From Flavobacteriaceae bacterium R38 (GTDB lineage Bacteria; Bacteroidota; Bacteroidia; Flavobacteriales; Flavobacteriaceae): a stretch of 64,000 nucleotides of DNA. Below, in pieces: positions 52,762-60,935 of this stretch. Under the pieces are notes generated by a model. The model saw only the letters and a program-made list of their open reading frames with translations, did no database searches and was not told the DNA's origin. The position numbers were made by a program, and so were the translations under genes. The DNA lies in assembly GCA_009901575.1 (NCBI GenBank), contig WXYP01000003.1, forward strand, positions 1 through 64,000, read 5' to 3'. Position 1 is the first letter of the stretch, and every line of letters starts with the position of its first letter.

Positions 52762-53973
52762 TTCTCTTCTGTTTTTTTTAACTAAGATTATCTTCTTAAA
52801 ATCGGCATCTGGATTATATGGAACACTATCTACCCTATAATCATTAAATAGTTTATGGCTGCCTTTTAATTGTAAAGAATCTCGAATATAAATTAACCAG
52901 TCGGTTCTATCTACTTCAACACTATCTAAAGACAAAACATTAGTAAAATCACTTTGATATAAATCGGCATCACTTAGATTAGCACCCGTTAAATCCGAAT
53001 TTGCAAAATTTGCATTTATTAGTCTGGCTTCTCGCAAACTCGCTTTTCTCAAATCAGCATTCATCAGATAAGCATGAGTCAAATCAGCCTTCCAAAAATT
53101 AGTTAATCTTAAATCAGAGTATTGTAGGTTTATATTCCATAAATCAGCTTCAGAAAGATTAGCATTATTCAAATCAGAATATTGAAAATCACAAAATCTA
53201 ATTATTCTTTTTGTAAAAAAACTACTATCAATCTTACTTTCCACTAAAGAAATTAAAAATTGACCACGCTCTGGACTCAGAGGCTTACTTATCAAAGAAT
53301 CATTATTTAAATACCTGTATGGCTTCATAGCTCTGCTTAGACTAATGATTCGGCCTACAAGAGTATTAGATAATGTATCGCTTCGATTTAGTATTAATTC
53401 TTGATTTAGCTGACCTAAAACTTCTCCCATAATAAATATTTGAGATGATCTCCTGGATGCTTCTGCTAAATGTGTCTGTTGATCTATTCTTTTATTTTGA
53501 ATTTCAAACAATTTGTTTTGATTTAAAAAAAGTATAGTAGTAACTATTCCTCCTAAACCTAAAACAAATGATGTGAAAATTCGTAGACCCCAATTTCTAA
53601 AGTTTGACCAGAGTAAATAATTTATAATTTTGGGAGCAAATTCGATTAGTTTTTGTTTTTGATCTTCCTCTATTGGTAATTGCTCAGCGGCTTTTTCAGA
53701 TATAAGATTTAGAGTTTCCTGGGTGTCATTAATAACGGTACTAAATTCGATATCTTTTCCAAAGAACTTTCTAATGATAGCCCCTCTAAACCACGTAAAA
53801 ACTAGAAGAATGATTGCAATTAGTATTGCTATTGCAACAAAAACAATAAAAATGGTTTTAGAAAAATCTGCAAATACATTCAGGGAGTAGTAAATTAAAA
53901 AACCGAGTACAGCTCCAGCTATTAAGCCAATTAAAAGCTTATCGTTGTTGCTTTTAACTTTCTTTTTTTTCAT
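52759..53973 (-). CDS. Pentapeptide-repeat membrane protein
   Basis: 404 residues. Two transmembrane helices near the N-terminus (LLIGLIAGAVLGFLIYYSL and TIFIVFVAIAILIAIILLVF), another at ~130-150 (IFTSFVLGLGGIVTTILFL). Residues ~265-345 hold about 15 pentapeptide repeats of the A(D/N)Lxx kind (SDLNNANLSEADLWNINL, ADLRKASLREARL). Such repeats form a right-handed quadrilateral beta-helix; in DNA-gyrase-protecting types they mimic DNA, but membrane-anchored forms have unknown function. Confidence 0.85.
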   Translation of the reverse strand: MKKKKVKSNNDKLLIGLIAGAVLGFLIYYSLNVFADFSKTIFIVFVAIAILIAIILLVFTWFRGAIIRKFFGKDIEFSTVINDTQETLNLISEKAAEQLPIEEDQKQKLIEFAPKIINYLLWSNFRNWGLRIFTSFVLGLGGIVTTILFLNQNKLFEIQNKRIDQQTHLAEASRRSSQIFIMGEVLGQLNQELILNRSDTLSNTLVGRIISLSRAMKPYRYLNNDSLISKPLSPERGQFLISLVESKIDSSFFTKRIIRFCDFQYSDLNNANLSEADLWNINLQYSDLRLTNFWKADLTHAYLMNADLRKASLREARLINANFANSDLTGANLSDADLYQSDFTNVLSLDSVEVDRTDWLIYIRDSLQLKGSHKLFNDYRVDSVPYNPDADFKKIILVKKNRRE

Positions 53974-54247
53974 GATTACTATTTAAGTTCATAACTGATT
54001 GATTATTCGGGGGAACTTAAACATGATAGACTAAGATATAAATAAAGTTTTATTTATAGTTCACTTGTTTGAATGTTTAAATAAGGATAGTCTACATACA
54101 CTTCATCAATACGAAATTGTTTATAGCACGTAATAATAAATTAACCATAAAATGGTGATTATTCGTCTACAGTAACAAGCCATTCCTCGAAAAACGACAA
54201 AATTCCTGGCCAAATGCATTGATATTTGAACAACCAAATCCATAACA

Positions 54248-54646
54248 ATGAAAACATTTAAAACGTTTTTCTTTTCGCTTCTAACAATGTCATTGTTAGT
54301 TTCATGTGTAAAAGATTCTCTTGATGAAGATCCTCTTATTCCCGATAATGGAGAAGGAGCGATCACGGCAATAGAAGATTTGATAATTCCTAACGGTTTT
54401 GAATTCCAAACCGAGCGATCCGTTAACCTGAATATTAATGATGCTCAAAACGGAACCCGATATGTAGTATTAGTCAATGGTAATCAAGTTGCAAATAAAC
54501 TCATAGTACAGGGAGAAATATCTGCATCGTTAAATATTCCTGCGACTACTTCCAAATTGACGCTTCTCCGCAGAACAGCCAGATCTCTGGAGGAAATATC
54601 AATTTCTGCTAACGGAAGTACTATTTCATATAATTATTCAAACTAA
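54248..54646 (+). CDS. Small lipoprotein upstream of an LruC protein
   Basis: 132 residues. Lipoprotein signal with Cys at position ~20 (MSLLVSCVKDS), then an acidic linker and a beta-sandwich domain (IPNGFEFQTERSVNLNINDAQ...GEISASLNIPATTSKLTLLRR). It resembles the N-terminal part seen fused in some LruC-domain proteins. It precedes the LruC gene by 11 bases, so both probably form one outer-surface system. Confidence 0.72.
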   Translation: MKTFKTFFFSLLTMSLLVSCVKDSLDEDPLIPDNGEGAITAIEDLIIPNGFEFQTERSVNLNINDAQNGTRYVVLVNGNQVANKLIVQGEISASLNIPATTSKLTLLRRTARSLEEISISANGSTISYNYSN

Positions 54647-54657
54647 AAAAGGTAATT

Positions 54658-56568
54658 ATGAAAAATTTATTTAAACTCAGTCAGTTACCAAAATATAGTA
54701 TTATTGCCATTGTTATTTTTCTAATGATCCCTACGTCAGGAATCATAGCACAATGTGCAGATCCTTCTGCCAATGGAGATTGTGATGGCGACGGAATTAT
54801 AAATCAGGTGGATTTAGATGATGATAATGATGGTATTTTAGATACCGATGAAGGTTGTTTAACTTCTGCAGATATTATTGCAGATTTTACCAGAACCGGA
54901 GATGTTAGTGTTATAAATGATAACGAAATTCAACTTACTCCAGCTAGAAATATTGCTAGTGGCTCTATACAATCTAATAACAAGCTCAACTTCCTGCAAG
55001 ATTTCTCATTTGATTTTGAAATTTTCTTAGGTACCAAAGATTTAAATGGAGCAGATGGAATTGCTTTAGTATTCCATAACTCACCACTAGGAGTAAATGC
55101 GATTGGAAATTTTGGCGCCGGACTTGGTGCCGGTGGCATAGAAAATGGTATTGTTATAGAGTTTGACACTTTTGCAGAAAGCACCAACGCATCAGAATTT
55201 GGAGATACCTTTAACAGATCTATAGACCATACAAGAATATGGGATTCAGATACTGGTGACTCAGACAATATTGTTGATGGAGATGGATTCGAAAGTCCTG
55301 TATTTTTGACAGAAGAAACGTTATTAGGAAATATAGAAGATGGAAATTGGCACCAGGTTAGTGTAAATTGGGATGCGTCTTCATTTACATTATCTTATAC
55401 CTTTGATGGAGTAGAAGTAGGTACGGTTTCAACAAACCTACCCGCCCTCTATTTTGGAGGTGCGACCGATGTATTTTACGGATTTACCGCTTCAACGGGT
55501 GCTTTCAATAATGATCATCGTATCAGGAATATTGTTACAGATTGTGTTGATACCGATCTTGATTCGATTATTAATAGTCATGATTTAGATTCTGATGGTG
55601 ATGGAGACTTTGATGCTATAGAAGGTAGTCTTGGGTTAACCCAGGACGCTATAGATGATAATGGTAGACTTGTTGGAGCGATTGATCAAAACGGAATTGC
55701 AGTGTCAGTTAATGGTGGTCAAGATGCCGGAAGTTCCAGGGATGATCAACTAGTTTCTTCTAGTTTTGTGATTCCCGACGATGATAATGATGGTGTAGAC
55801 AATATTATGGATGAGTATCCTGATGATCCTAATAGGGCGGCCAACTCATACTACCCGGCCAGGGGAGTAACAGCCACTCTCGCTTTTGAAGACTTGTGGC
55901 CATTTATAGGAGACTATGATTTTAATGATACAGCAGTTAGTTATAACATTCAGAGTGTGACCAATGCACAAAATCAAGTAGTTCAATTGGTATTTGAAGT
56001 TTTATTGGTGAGTAACGGAGGTGCCTTCAATAATGCATTCGCCTTTGAGATTGATGGAGTTTCTCCCTCCTCTGTATCTAATATTACCGGACAGGAACTA
56101 TCTGGTGGAGTATTTTCATTAGATGGTAACAATGCGGAAAGCGGACAAACTAATTTAGTGATCCCGATTTTTGATGACGATTCATTATTGGGTGTACCTA
56201 TTACGGTAACAGTCGATTTTGAAACACCATTAGAAATTACAGCTAATGCACCGTTTAACCCTTTTATCGTTGTTGATGGTTCTCGGGAAATGGAAATACA
56301 CCTCTTGGGAAAAAACCCTACTAATCTAGGAAATTCTACTCCCCAGGTAACAGGGAATAATGCCGATACTGATGGAAATTATGCCTCAGCAAAAGGCTTA
56401 CCTTGGGCCATTAATATTATCGGTCCGTTTATTGTCCCTTTAGAACATTCACCTATCAACGAAGCGTATTTATTTTTCAATGAATGGGCAACAAGTGGAG
56501 GTAACTCCAGAATAGACTGGCATCAGAACAGAAGTGGATATCGAAATGTGGCAAAATTAAAACAATAA
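54658..56568 (+). CDS. LruC domain protein with L-type lectin-like region
   Basis: 636 residues with signal peptide (IIAIVIFLMIPTSGIIAQ). Thrombospondin type-3-like calcium loops at ~35-65 (DGDGIINQVDLDDDNDGILDTDEG) and ~295-325 and 375-395. Residues ~75-285 resemble an L-type lectin (FDFEIFLGTKDLNGADGIALVFHN ... HDTRIWDSDTG-like). The last ~230 residues are the LruC domain (ATLAFEDLWPFIGDYDFNDTAVSY). LruC proteins are outer-surface in Leptospira and Bacteroidota; function unknown. Lectin and TSP3 domains suggest calcium-dependent glycan binding. Confidence 0.82.
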   Translation: MKNLFKLSQLPKYSIIAIVIFLMIPTSGIIAQCADPSANGDCDGDGIINQVDLDDDNDGILDTDEGCLTSADIIADFTRTGDVSVINDNEIQLTPARNIASGSIQSNNKLNFLQDFSFDFEIFLGTKDLNGADGIALVFHNSPLGVNAIGNFGAGLGAGGIENGIVIEFDTFAESTNASEFGDTFNRSIDHTRIWDSDTGDSDNIVDGDGFESPVFLTEETLLGNIEDGNWHQVSVNWDASSFTLSYTFDGVEVGTVSTNLPALYFGGATDVFYGFTASTGAFNNDHRIRNIVTDCVDTDLDSIINSHDLDSDGDGDFDAIEGSLGLTQDAIDDNGRLVGAIDQNGIAVSVNGGQDAGSSRDDQLVSSSFVIPDDDNDGVDNIMDEYPDDPNRAANSYYPARGVTATLAFEDLWPFIGDYDFNDTAVSYNIQSVTNAQNQVVQLVFEVLLVSNGGAFNNAFAFEIDGVSPSSVSNITGQELSGGVFSLDGNNAESGQTNLVIPIFDDDSLLGVPITVTVDFETPLEITANAPFNPFIVVDGSREMEIHLLGKNPTNLGNSTPQVTGNNADTDGNYASAKGLPWAINIIGPFIVPLEHSPINEAYLFFNEWATSGGNSRIDWHQNRSGYRNVAKLKQ

Positions 56569-56597
56569 TATATACTAAGAGATTATTAAATTAAAAT

Positions 56598-56630
56598 AGA
56601 AAAGGAGTCTTTAAGGCTCCTTTTCTGTTT
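56598..56630 (+). terminator. Terminator after the LruC gene
   Basis: AGAAAAGGAG / CTCCTTTTCT hairpin with a T-rich trailing segment, 30 bases after the stop. Confidence 0.78.
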
Positions 56631-56769
56631 TCTGACCTTTATTAAGATCTCTTCCTAATTACATTAATTTATTGAAATTATATGCTCGATACCAATTCAT
56701 GATATTATTATGTAGAATTTGTCTAAATAATTTTTATTAGCAATATTCCCTGCTTATTTTTATACCCTA

Positions 56770-57207
56770 ATGCAAAACCAAAAAAATAAATCTCAACAAT
56801 CCAATTTAAGACGAGTCATTCTCATGGCTCTGTTTTTTATGATGCTTGGTACCGCATCAGAATTGTATCTGTTAGATCATTACGAAGGTGTACAGCAGCT
56901 AATTCCTCTGCTTTGTATCAGTATTTCGATGCTACTGGTTTTTATTCTCTTTTTTCGACGCACAAACCTTATAATGAGTTTCTTCAAATTGGTATTGATT
57001 GTTACAGCCCTTAGTGGTTTTTATGGTGTTTTTTTACATCTACGTGCCAATTATGAGTTTGAACAAGAGATGAAACCTACAGCTAATGGCTGGGATTTAT
57101 TCCTAGAAAGCTTGTCGGGTGCCTTGCCAACACTGGCACCAGGTAGTATGGTTGTGTTAGCATTACTAGGTTATTCATATTTAATATTCTTAAAACAAAA
57201 ACAATGA
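56770..57207 (+). CDS. Four-helix membrane protein of unknown family
   Basis: 145 residues with four hydrophobic helices (RVILMALFFMMLGTASELYLL, LIPLLCISISMLLVFILFF, FFKLVLIVTALSGFYGVFLHL and MVVLALLGYSYLIFL). It looks like an integral membrane protein without recognised domains. Its stop overlaps the next start by 4 bases (ATGA), so it is translationally coupled to the helix-hairpin-helix lipoprotein, suggesting a common envelope role. Confidence 0.65.
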   Translation: MQNQKNKSQQSNLRRVILMALFFMMLGTASELYLLDHYEGVQQLIPLLCISISMLLVFILFFRRTNLIMSFFKLVLIVTALSGFYGVFLHLRANYEFEQEMKPTANGWDLFLESLSGALPTLAPGSMVVLALLGYSYLIFLKQKQ

Positions 57208-57911
57208 GAAAATTTACAAAATTGATATTTGGAGCTGCTATTTTAAGCATTACCATGATAGCTTGTCAATCAAAGAAAGAAGAGAAAAAATCTGATGAGG
57301 TAAATGCCGAACAAACAGCATCTGAAATTAAAGAGACTGAGAATGTATCGGAAGAAAAAACAGAAAGCAAAGGGGTTTTAAATGCTAACCTGGCAACCGA
57401 GGCAGATTTAAATAGTATTGGTCTCGCTTCAGAAATGGTGGCTCAGATTTTAGAAAAAAGACCATTTTTGAGTATGATGGATTTAGATGCGTTATTGGGT
57501 TCTGGGGTTGATAAAGAAGAATTGTATAAAAAAGTATTTATACCGTTTAATTTAAACACTACTGCCGAAGCTGATTTCAAAATAATTCCTGGTGTTGGAG
57601 ATCGTATGGCGCACGAATTTGAAGAATACAGACCGTACACAAGCATACAGCAATTTAAAAGAGAAATTGGAAAATATGTAGATGAAGATGAGGTAGCTCG
57701 TTACTTAAATTATGTTTTTGTACCTGTTGAATTGAATACTGCATCAGAAGATGATATAAAAGCCTTACCAGGTGTTGGAAATCGTATTGCTCATGAGTTT
57801 GAAGAATACAGACCGTATACCAGTATGGCGCAATTCAGAAAAGAAATAGGTAAATACGTAGATGATAAAGAGCTGGCCAGGCTGGAGCGCTTTGTTTATT
57901 TAAACGAATAA
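57204..57911 (+). CDS. Lipoprotein with ComEA-like helix-hairpin-helix repeats
   Basis: 235 residues. Lipobox ILSITMIAC with Cys near 21, a Glu/Lys-rich linker (~25-55), then three ComEA-type HhH segments, of which two are near-identical tandem units: LNTTAEADFKIIPGVGDRMA with EFEEYRPYTSIQQFKREIGK and LNTASEDDIKALPGVGNRIA with EFEEYRPYTSMAQFRKEIGK. HhH domains bind DNA backbone, as in ComEA of natural transformation. Being a lipoprotein it would act at the envelope, where DNA uptake or matrix DNA binding is conceivable; no competence genes are adjacent. Confidence 0.82.
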   Translation: MRKFTKLIFGAAILSITMIACQSKKEEKKSDEVNAEQTASEIKETENVSEEKTESKGVLNANLATEADLNSIGLASEMVAQILEKRPFLSMMDLDALLGSGVDKEELYKKVFIPFNLNTTAEADFKIIPGVGDRMAHEFEEYRPYTSIQQFKREIGKYVDEDEVARYLNYVFVPVELNTASEDDIKALPGVGNRIAHEFEEYRPYTSMAQFRKEIGKYVDDKELARLERFVYLNE

Positions 57912-57927
57912 ATCTATCTATAAATCG

Positions 57928-57967
57928 TAAATAAGCTAGTACTAATACCATAGTGCTAGCTTATTTA
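57928..57967. terminator. Hairpin after the HhH lipoprotein
   Basis: AAATAAGCTAGTAC and GTGCTAGCTTATTTA form a near-perfect 14-bp stem. T-run is short; may act in both directions. Confidence 0.6.
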
Positions 57968-58282
57968 TTAAAACTAATATATCCGCAGAGCAGAGCATCC
58001 ACCTGTGGAAGTAGGTTATAAAAAAGGTATTGTCCTTTTAAGACAAGTTCTGCACGGTTACCTCCTCTTTCTTCATATTTAATCAGCTACGTTCACACTG
58101 TTCAAAATAATTTGTCACCATCATTTTGTTTGTGGATTGTTGTAAAAATCAGCTATGCTTTTTATGATATAATTTAAAGGTACTGAATTACATTTAGTTA
58201 CGTATACTTATAAAGTATCTTCTCAAGAAGGATTTATTTTTTTGAAGCCAGCGCTAATAAGGTTGTTTTATGATCGTTTTTA
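57968..58282. other. Intergenic region with a possible gene remnant
   Basis: About 315 bases between the HhH lipoprotein gene and folE. On the minus strand at about 57970-58090 a ~40-codon stretch reads YEERGGNRAELVLKGQYLFY... PQVDALLCGY, without a start and preceded by a stop; it looks like a remnant of a coding gene. Nothing else seen. Confidence 0.35.
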
Positions 58283-58948
58283 TTATACGACTTTATTATT
58301 AACTGTATTTAAAAACTCATCTCGATTTGCTTTATCATTGAAGTAACCTCCGTATTCTATAGTAGTTGTGAAGCTATTTTTATCTTTAATCCCTCTCGAA
58401 GAGACACATAAGTGCTTAGCACAAATCATAATAATTACATCTTCTGTTTCTAATATATTTTGTAAATCTTTTAGAATTTGAAGCGATAACCTTTCCTGAA
58501 CCTGAGGCCGATGTGCATAGTAATCTACCAGTCGATTTATTTTGGAAAGCCCAATTACCTTATCTTTAGGTAAGTAAGCAATGTGCGCATGTCCTGTGAT
58601 AGGTAAAAAATGATGTTCACAAGAAGAATCAATAGTTATATTTTGTTCGATTAACATCTTTTTGTACCCGTACTTATTCTCGAAAGTAGATAGTTTTGGT
58701 TTATTCTTAGGATTTAAACCATAGAACAATTCTTTTACATACATTTTAGCGAAACGATAAGGTGTTCCGGATAAACTATCATCTGATAAATCAAGGCCCA
58801 GTTCTTCCATTATCATCCCAAAGTACTGCTGGATATTTTTGATTTTATCGTCATCCGATTTATCAAAAGCAGTAGGAAGCATTGGTGTTTCAGTACTTGA
58901 AGAAATATGATTATCTCCTATTAATTCAATTTGTTCTTTATTTATCAC
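58283..58948 (-). CDS. folE: GTP cyclohydrolase I
   Basis: 221 residues, type I (Zn-dependent). SSCEHHFLPITGHAHIAYLP holds the Cys and His zinc ligands, ICAKHLCVSSRGIKDKNSF the second Cys and catalytic segment, and RPQVQERLSLQI the GTP-binding helix. Makes dihydroneopterin triphosphate from GTP for folate/pterin synthesis. Start is GTG 58948, the only reasonable start in frame. Divergent from a Fur-family regulator with a perfect palindrome between, suggesting metal control of this copy. Confidence 0.94.
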   Translation of the reverse strand: MINKEQIELIGDNHISSSTETPMLPTAFDKSDDDKIKNIQQYFGMIMEELGLDLSDDSLSGTPYRFAKMYVKELFYGLNPKNKPKLSTFENKYGYKKMLIEQNITIDSSCEHHFLPITGHAHIAYLPKDKVIGLSKINRLVDYYAHRPQVQERLSLQILKDLQNILETEDVIIMICAKHLCVSSRGIKDKNSFTTTIEYGGYFNDKANRDEFLNTVNNKVV

Positions 58949-58989
58949 TTGTACAGTATTAATCAGTTTTATATGACATTAATTTTTAA

Positions 58990-59004
58990 TGCAACTCAGT
59001 TGCA
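58990..59004. promoter_or_regulatory. Fur/Zur-type operator palindrome
   Basis: TGCAACTCAGTTGCA is a perfect 7-1-7 inverted repeat in the folE/regulator intergenic region. A second, degenerate copy with the same left half (TGCAACTTAATT) begins at 59028, overlapping the regulator promoter. Confidence 0.72.
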
Positions 59005-59043
59005 AATATAAAGATATGATTTGTCATTGCAACTTAATTCCGA

Positions 59044-59051
59044 TAAATTTG
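59044..59051 (+). promoter_or_regulatory. TAnnTTTG promoter of the Fur-family gene (near-leaderless)
   Basis: TAAATTTG matches the consensus exactly and ends 4 bases before the ATG; TTG elements lie at 59021 and 59027. The overlap with the second operator half-site indicates autorepression. Confidence 0.65.
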
Positions 59052-59055
59052 CACT

Positions 59056-59445
59056 ATGGGTGTTATCAGACAAACAAAATCCGTAAAAGCACTGTTAGAT
59101 GAATTTCAAGAAGGTTCTGGTGCAATTTCTGCCATAGATCTAATTAAGCGGCTTGATAAAAAATTAAACAAAACCACTGTTTACCGTGTTTTAGATAAAC
59201 TTGAAGATGATGGTATTTTGCACTCTTTTCTCGGTAAAAACGGAATTAAGTGGTATGCAAAATGCAATGGTTGTTCAAAGACTGAACATATAGATTTTCA
59301 CCCGCACTTTGAATGCTTGATTTGTGGTAGAGTAGATTGTTTACTTATCGAGATCAGTATTCCAAAGATACCTAATCGTAAAGTAGAAGCATCTCAGATT
59401 TTGATACAAGGCAAATGTGAAGCATGTCATAATAGTATTGTTTAA
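59056..59445 (+). CDS. Fur-family metal-responsive regulator, possibly Zur
   Basis: 129 residues. N-terminal winged helix with the recognition segment KTTVYRVLDKLEDDGIL, then metal-binding motifs KCNGC, HIDFHPHFECLICG (H-x-H-F-x-C-x-x-C) and GKCEACH. The two CxxC pairs form the usual structural zinc site of Fur/Zur proteins. Divergent from folE across a 7-1-7 palindrome. Zn-dependent FolE and this location suggest zinc sensing (Zur) rather than iron, but the exact metal is inferred. Confidence 0.86.
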   Translation: MGVIRQTKSVKALLDEFQEGSGAISAIDLIKRLDKKLNKTTVYRVLDKLEDDGILHSFLGKNGIKWYAKCNGCSKTEHIDFHPHFECLICGRVDCLLIEISIPKIPNRKVEASQILIQGKCEACHNSIV

Positions 59446-59624
59446 TTTCTGACGGATACAGAATCTAAAATCATTTCATTACTTTCTTTGGATTAGCAGA
59501 AAAAATGAAGCCCAAAAAATGATATTTTCTTGAAGTGTTTCATTCACTATGTAGCTAGTGATTTCGGTATGGAAAATTTCGGTAGAAATCGAACCATTTT
59601 AAAGTTAATCATTTTGTTTTGGGT

Positions 59625-60032
59625 TCATCGACCACGCTGAATTATAGCTATTGTTGTACGCAGTATTTTTAATATCCGCTGAATTTTATTTTCCGCTTTT
59701 TCATTCTTTTTCCGTCCAAAAAATAGCTCACTTTTTTTGTCCAAATTGACGACAATCGAATCCACTGGCCTGATGATTTTTACTCTCACAATAAGTCCAA
59801 GAAAGCTCAGTCGGACTAAGTCTTTATCATTGGGAATTTTTATTTTCACCTCACCATTAAAATCTGTATTAAAGGAATCTGGATTTTCCGAATTTTCAAT
59901 GATTACTGAAGTTCCAGGTAGTGGTTGTTTATCCAATATCACTTTCATTTTGATTTCGTCATATTTTTCAACTTGTGCCAGCGAAACAAAAGGAATTAGT
60001 AAAATTAATATCAGTCCAATAGTTTTTTTCAT
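59625..60032 (-). CDS. Carboxypeptidase-regulatory-like secreted protein
   Basis: 135 residues from MKKTIGLILILLIPFVSLAQ (signal peptide); longer frames upstream would need a GTG. The mature part resembles the carboxypeptidase D regulatory-like domain: PLPGTSVIIENSENPDSFNTDFNGEVKIKIP, as found at the front of TonB-dependent receptors. Here it stands alone with a basic C-terminus (RKKNEKAENKIQRILKIL). Function unknown. Confidence 0.72.
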   Translation of the reverse strand: MKKTIGLILILLIPFVSLAQVEKYDEIKMKVILDKQPLPGTSVIIENSENPDSFNTDFNGEVKIKIPNDKDLVRLSFLGLIVRVKIIRPVDSIVVNLDKKSELFFGRKKNEKAENKIQRILKILRTTIAIIQRGR

Positions 60033-60278
60033 ATTCCTATTATACACAGACTAAGATAGTAAATCTTTTATATCTGCAAATCTATTCCACTTTCTAGGAG
60101 GTGAATAGTGAAATTATGCTTTGAAGTATGAGGCGTTACATTTTTATTTACCCCTATTTTATGAATCACAAAATATATTTTAATATAGTAGCAAGATGCT
60201 ATGAATTAAAATTTCCATTTCTGATTATTGCCAAAATAAGATTACTTAAAGGAAGGTTTTTCTAAGTTGTCTTATACC

Positions 60279-60746
60279 TTATTTAGCCATCATTCTAGGT
60301 TTATCTATACCCCGATCATACATTACAATGCTCCCGGCTACAGATACGTTTAAGCTCAATTCGCTTTTAAATTTGATAAGATGATGAGATTTTTCAATAG
60401 CTTTTTTAGAAAGTCCATGATCTTCTGCTCCTAATAAATAAACACAACGTTTAGGATGATGAAAAGTTTCTAATGAAACAGCTTCATCAGTCAGTTCAAC
60501 CCCAACCAACATAGCACCTTTGGGTAGATGCTTATAGAAATCGTCAAAAGTTTCATAATGAAAATAAGGAATTGCTTTTATCGCGTGATGGGTATCGCAT
60601 GCTTGTTTTGCATATCGGTTACCAATTGTAAAAATAAAACTGGCTCCCAGGTTTTGAGCCGAACGCCAAAGTACGCCTAAATTTTCGGGAGTCTTTCCAT
60701 TTTGAATACCAATACCAAAAAATTCACTCTGAAAATTGTCTGTCAT
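60279..60746 (-). CDS. TrmH-family (SPOUT) RNA methyltransferase
   Basis: 155 residues, a minimal SPOUT fold. Motifs: GIGIQNGKTPENLGVLWRSA, then YLLGAEDHGLS and LNVSVAGSIVMYDR, the trefoil-knot S-adenosylmethionine site. It 2'-O-methylates a tRNA or rRNA nucleotide; which one cannot be read here. Confidence 0.88.
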   Translation of the reverse strand: MTDNFQSEFFGIGIQNGKTPENLGVLWRSAQNLGASFIFTIGNRYAKQACDTHHAIKAIPYFHYETFDDFYKHLPKGAMLVGVELTDEAVSLETFHHPKRCVYLLGAEDHGLSKKAIEKSHHLIKFKSELSLNVSVAGSIVMYDRGIDKPRMMAK

Positions 60747-60881
60747 TTTGCTAAATTAATACAATAGGCAAAAGTAAGTTTTAATTACTGTTTTTTATTT
60801 GATTTATAACTATTGCTACTTGAATAAGCCCATATTCTGGCTGATATTTTATGTTAATTTTTTAATAAACGACATAAAAAC

Positions 60882-60909
60882 GTTTAACATTTATATATAT
60901 TTGTTAAAC
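60882..60909. promoter_or_regulatory. Promoter with flanking palindrome before the GLPGLI gene
   Basis: TATATTTG (60896-60903) matches TAnnTTTG. Around it GTTTAACA (60882-60889) and TGTTAAAC (60902-60909) are perfect inverted arms, so a regulator bound there would cover the -7 element. It precedes the GLPGLI and beta-barrel genes. Confidence 0.6.
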
Positions 60910-60935
60910 AAAATGATTAAATTCAGCTTTCAACC

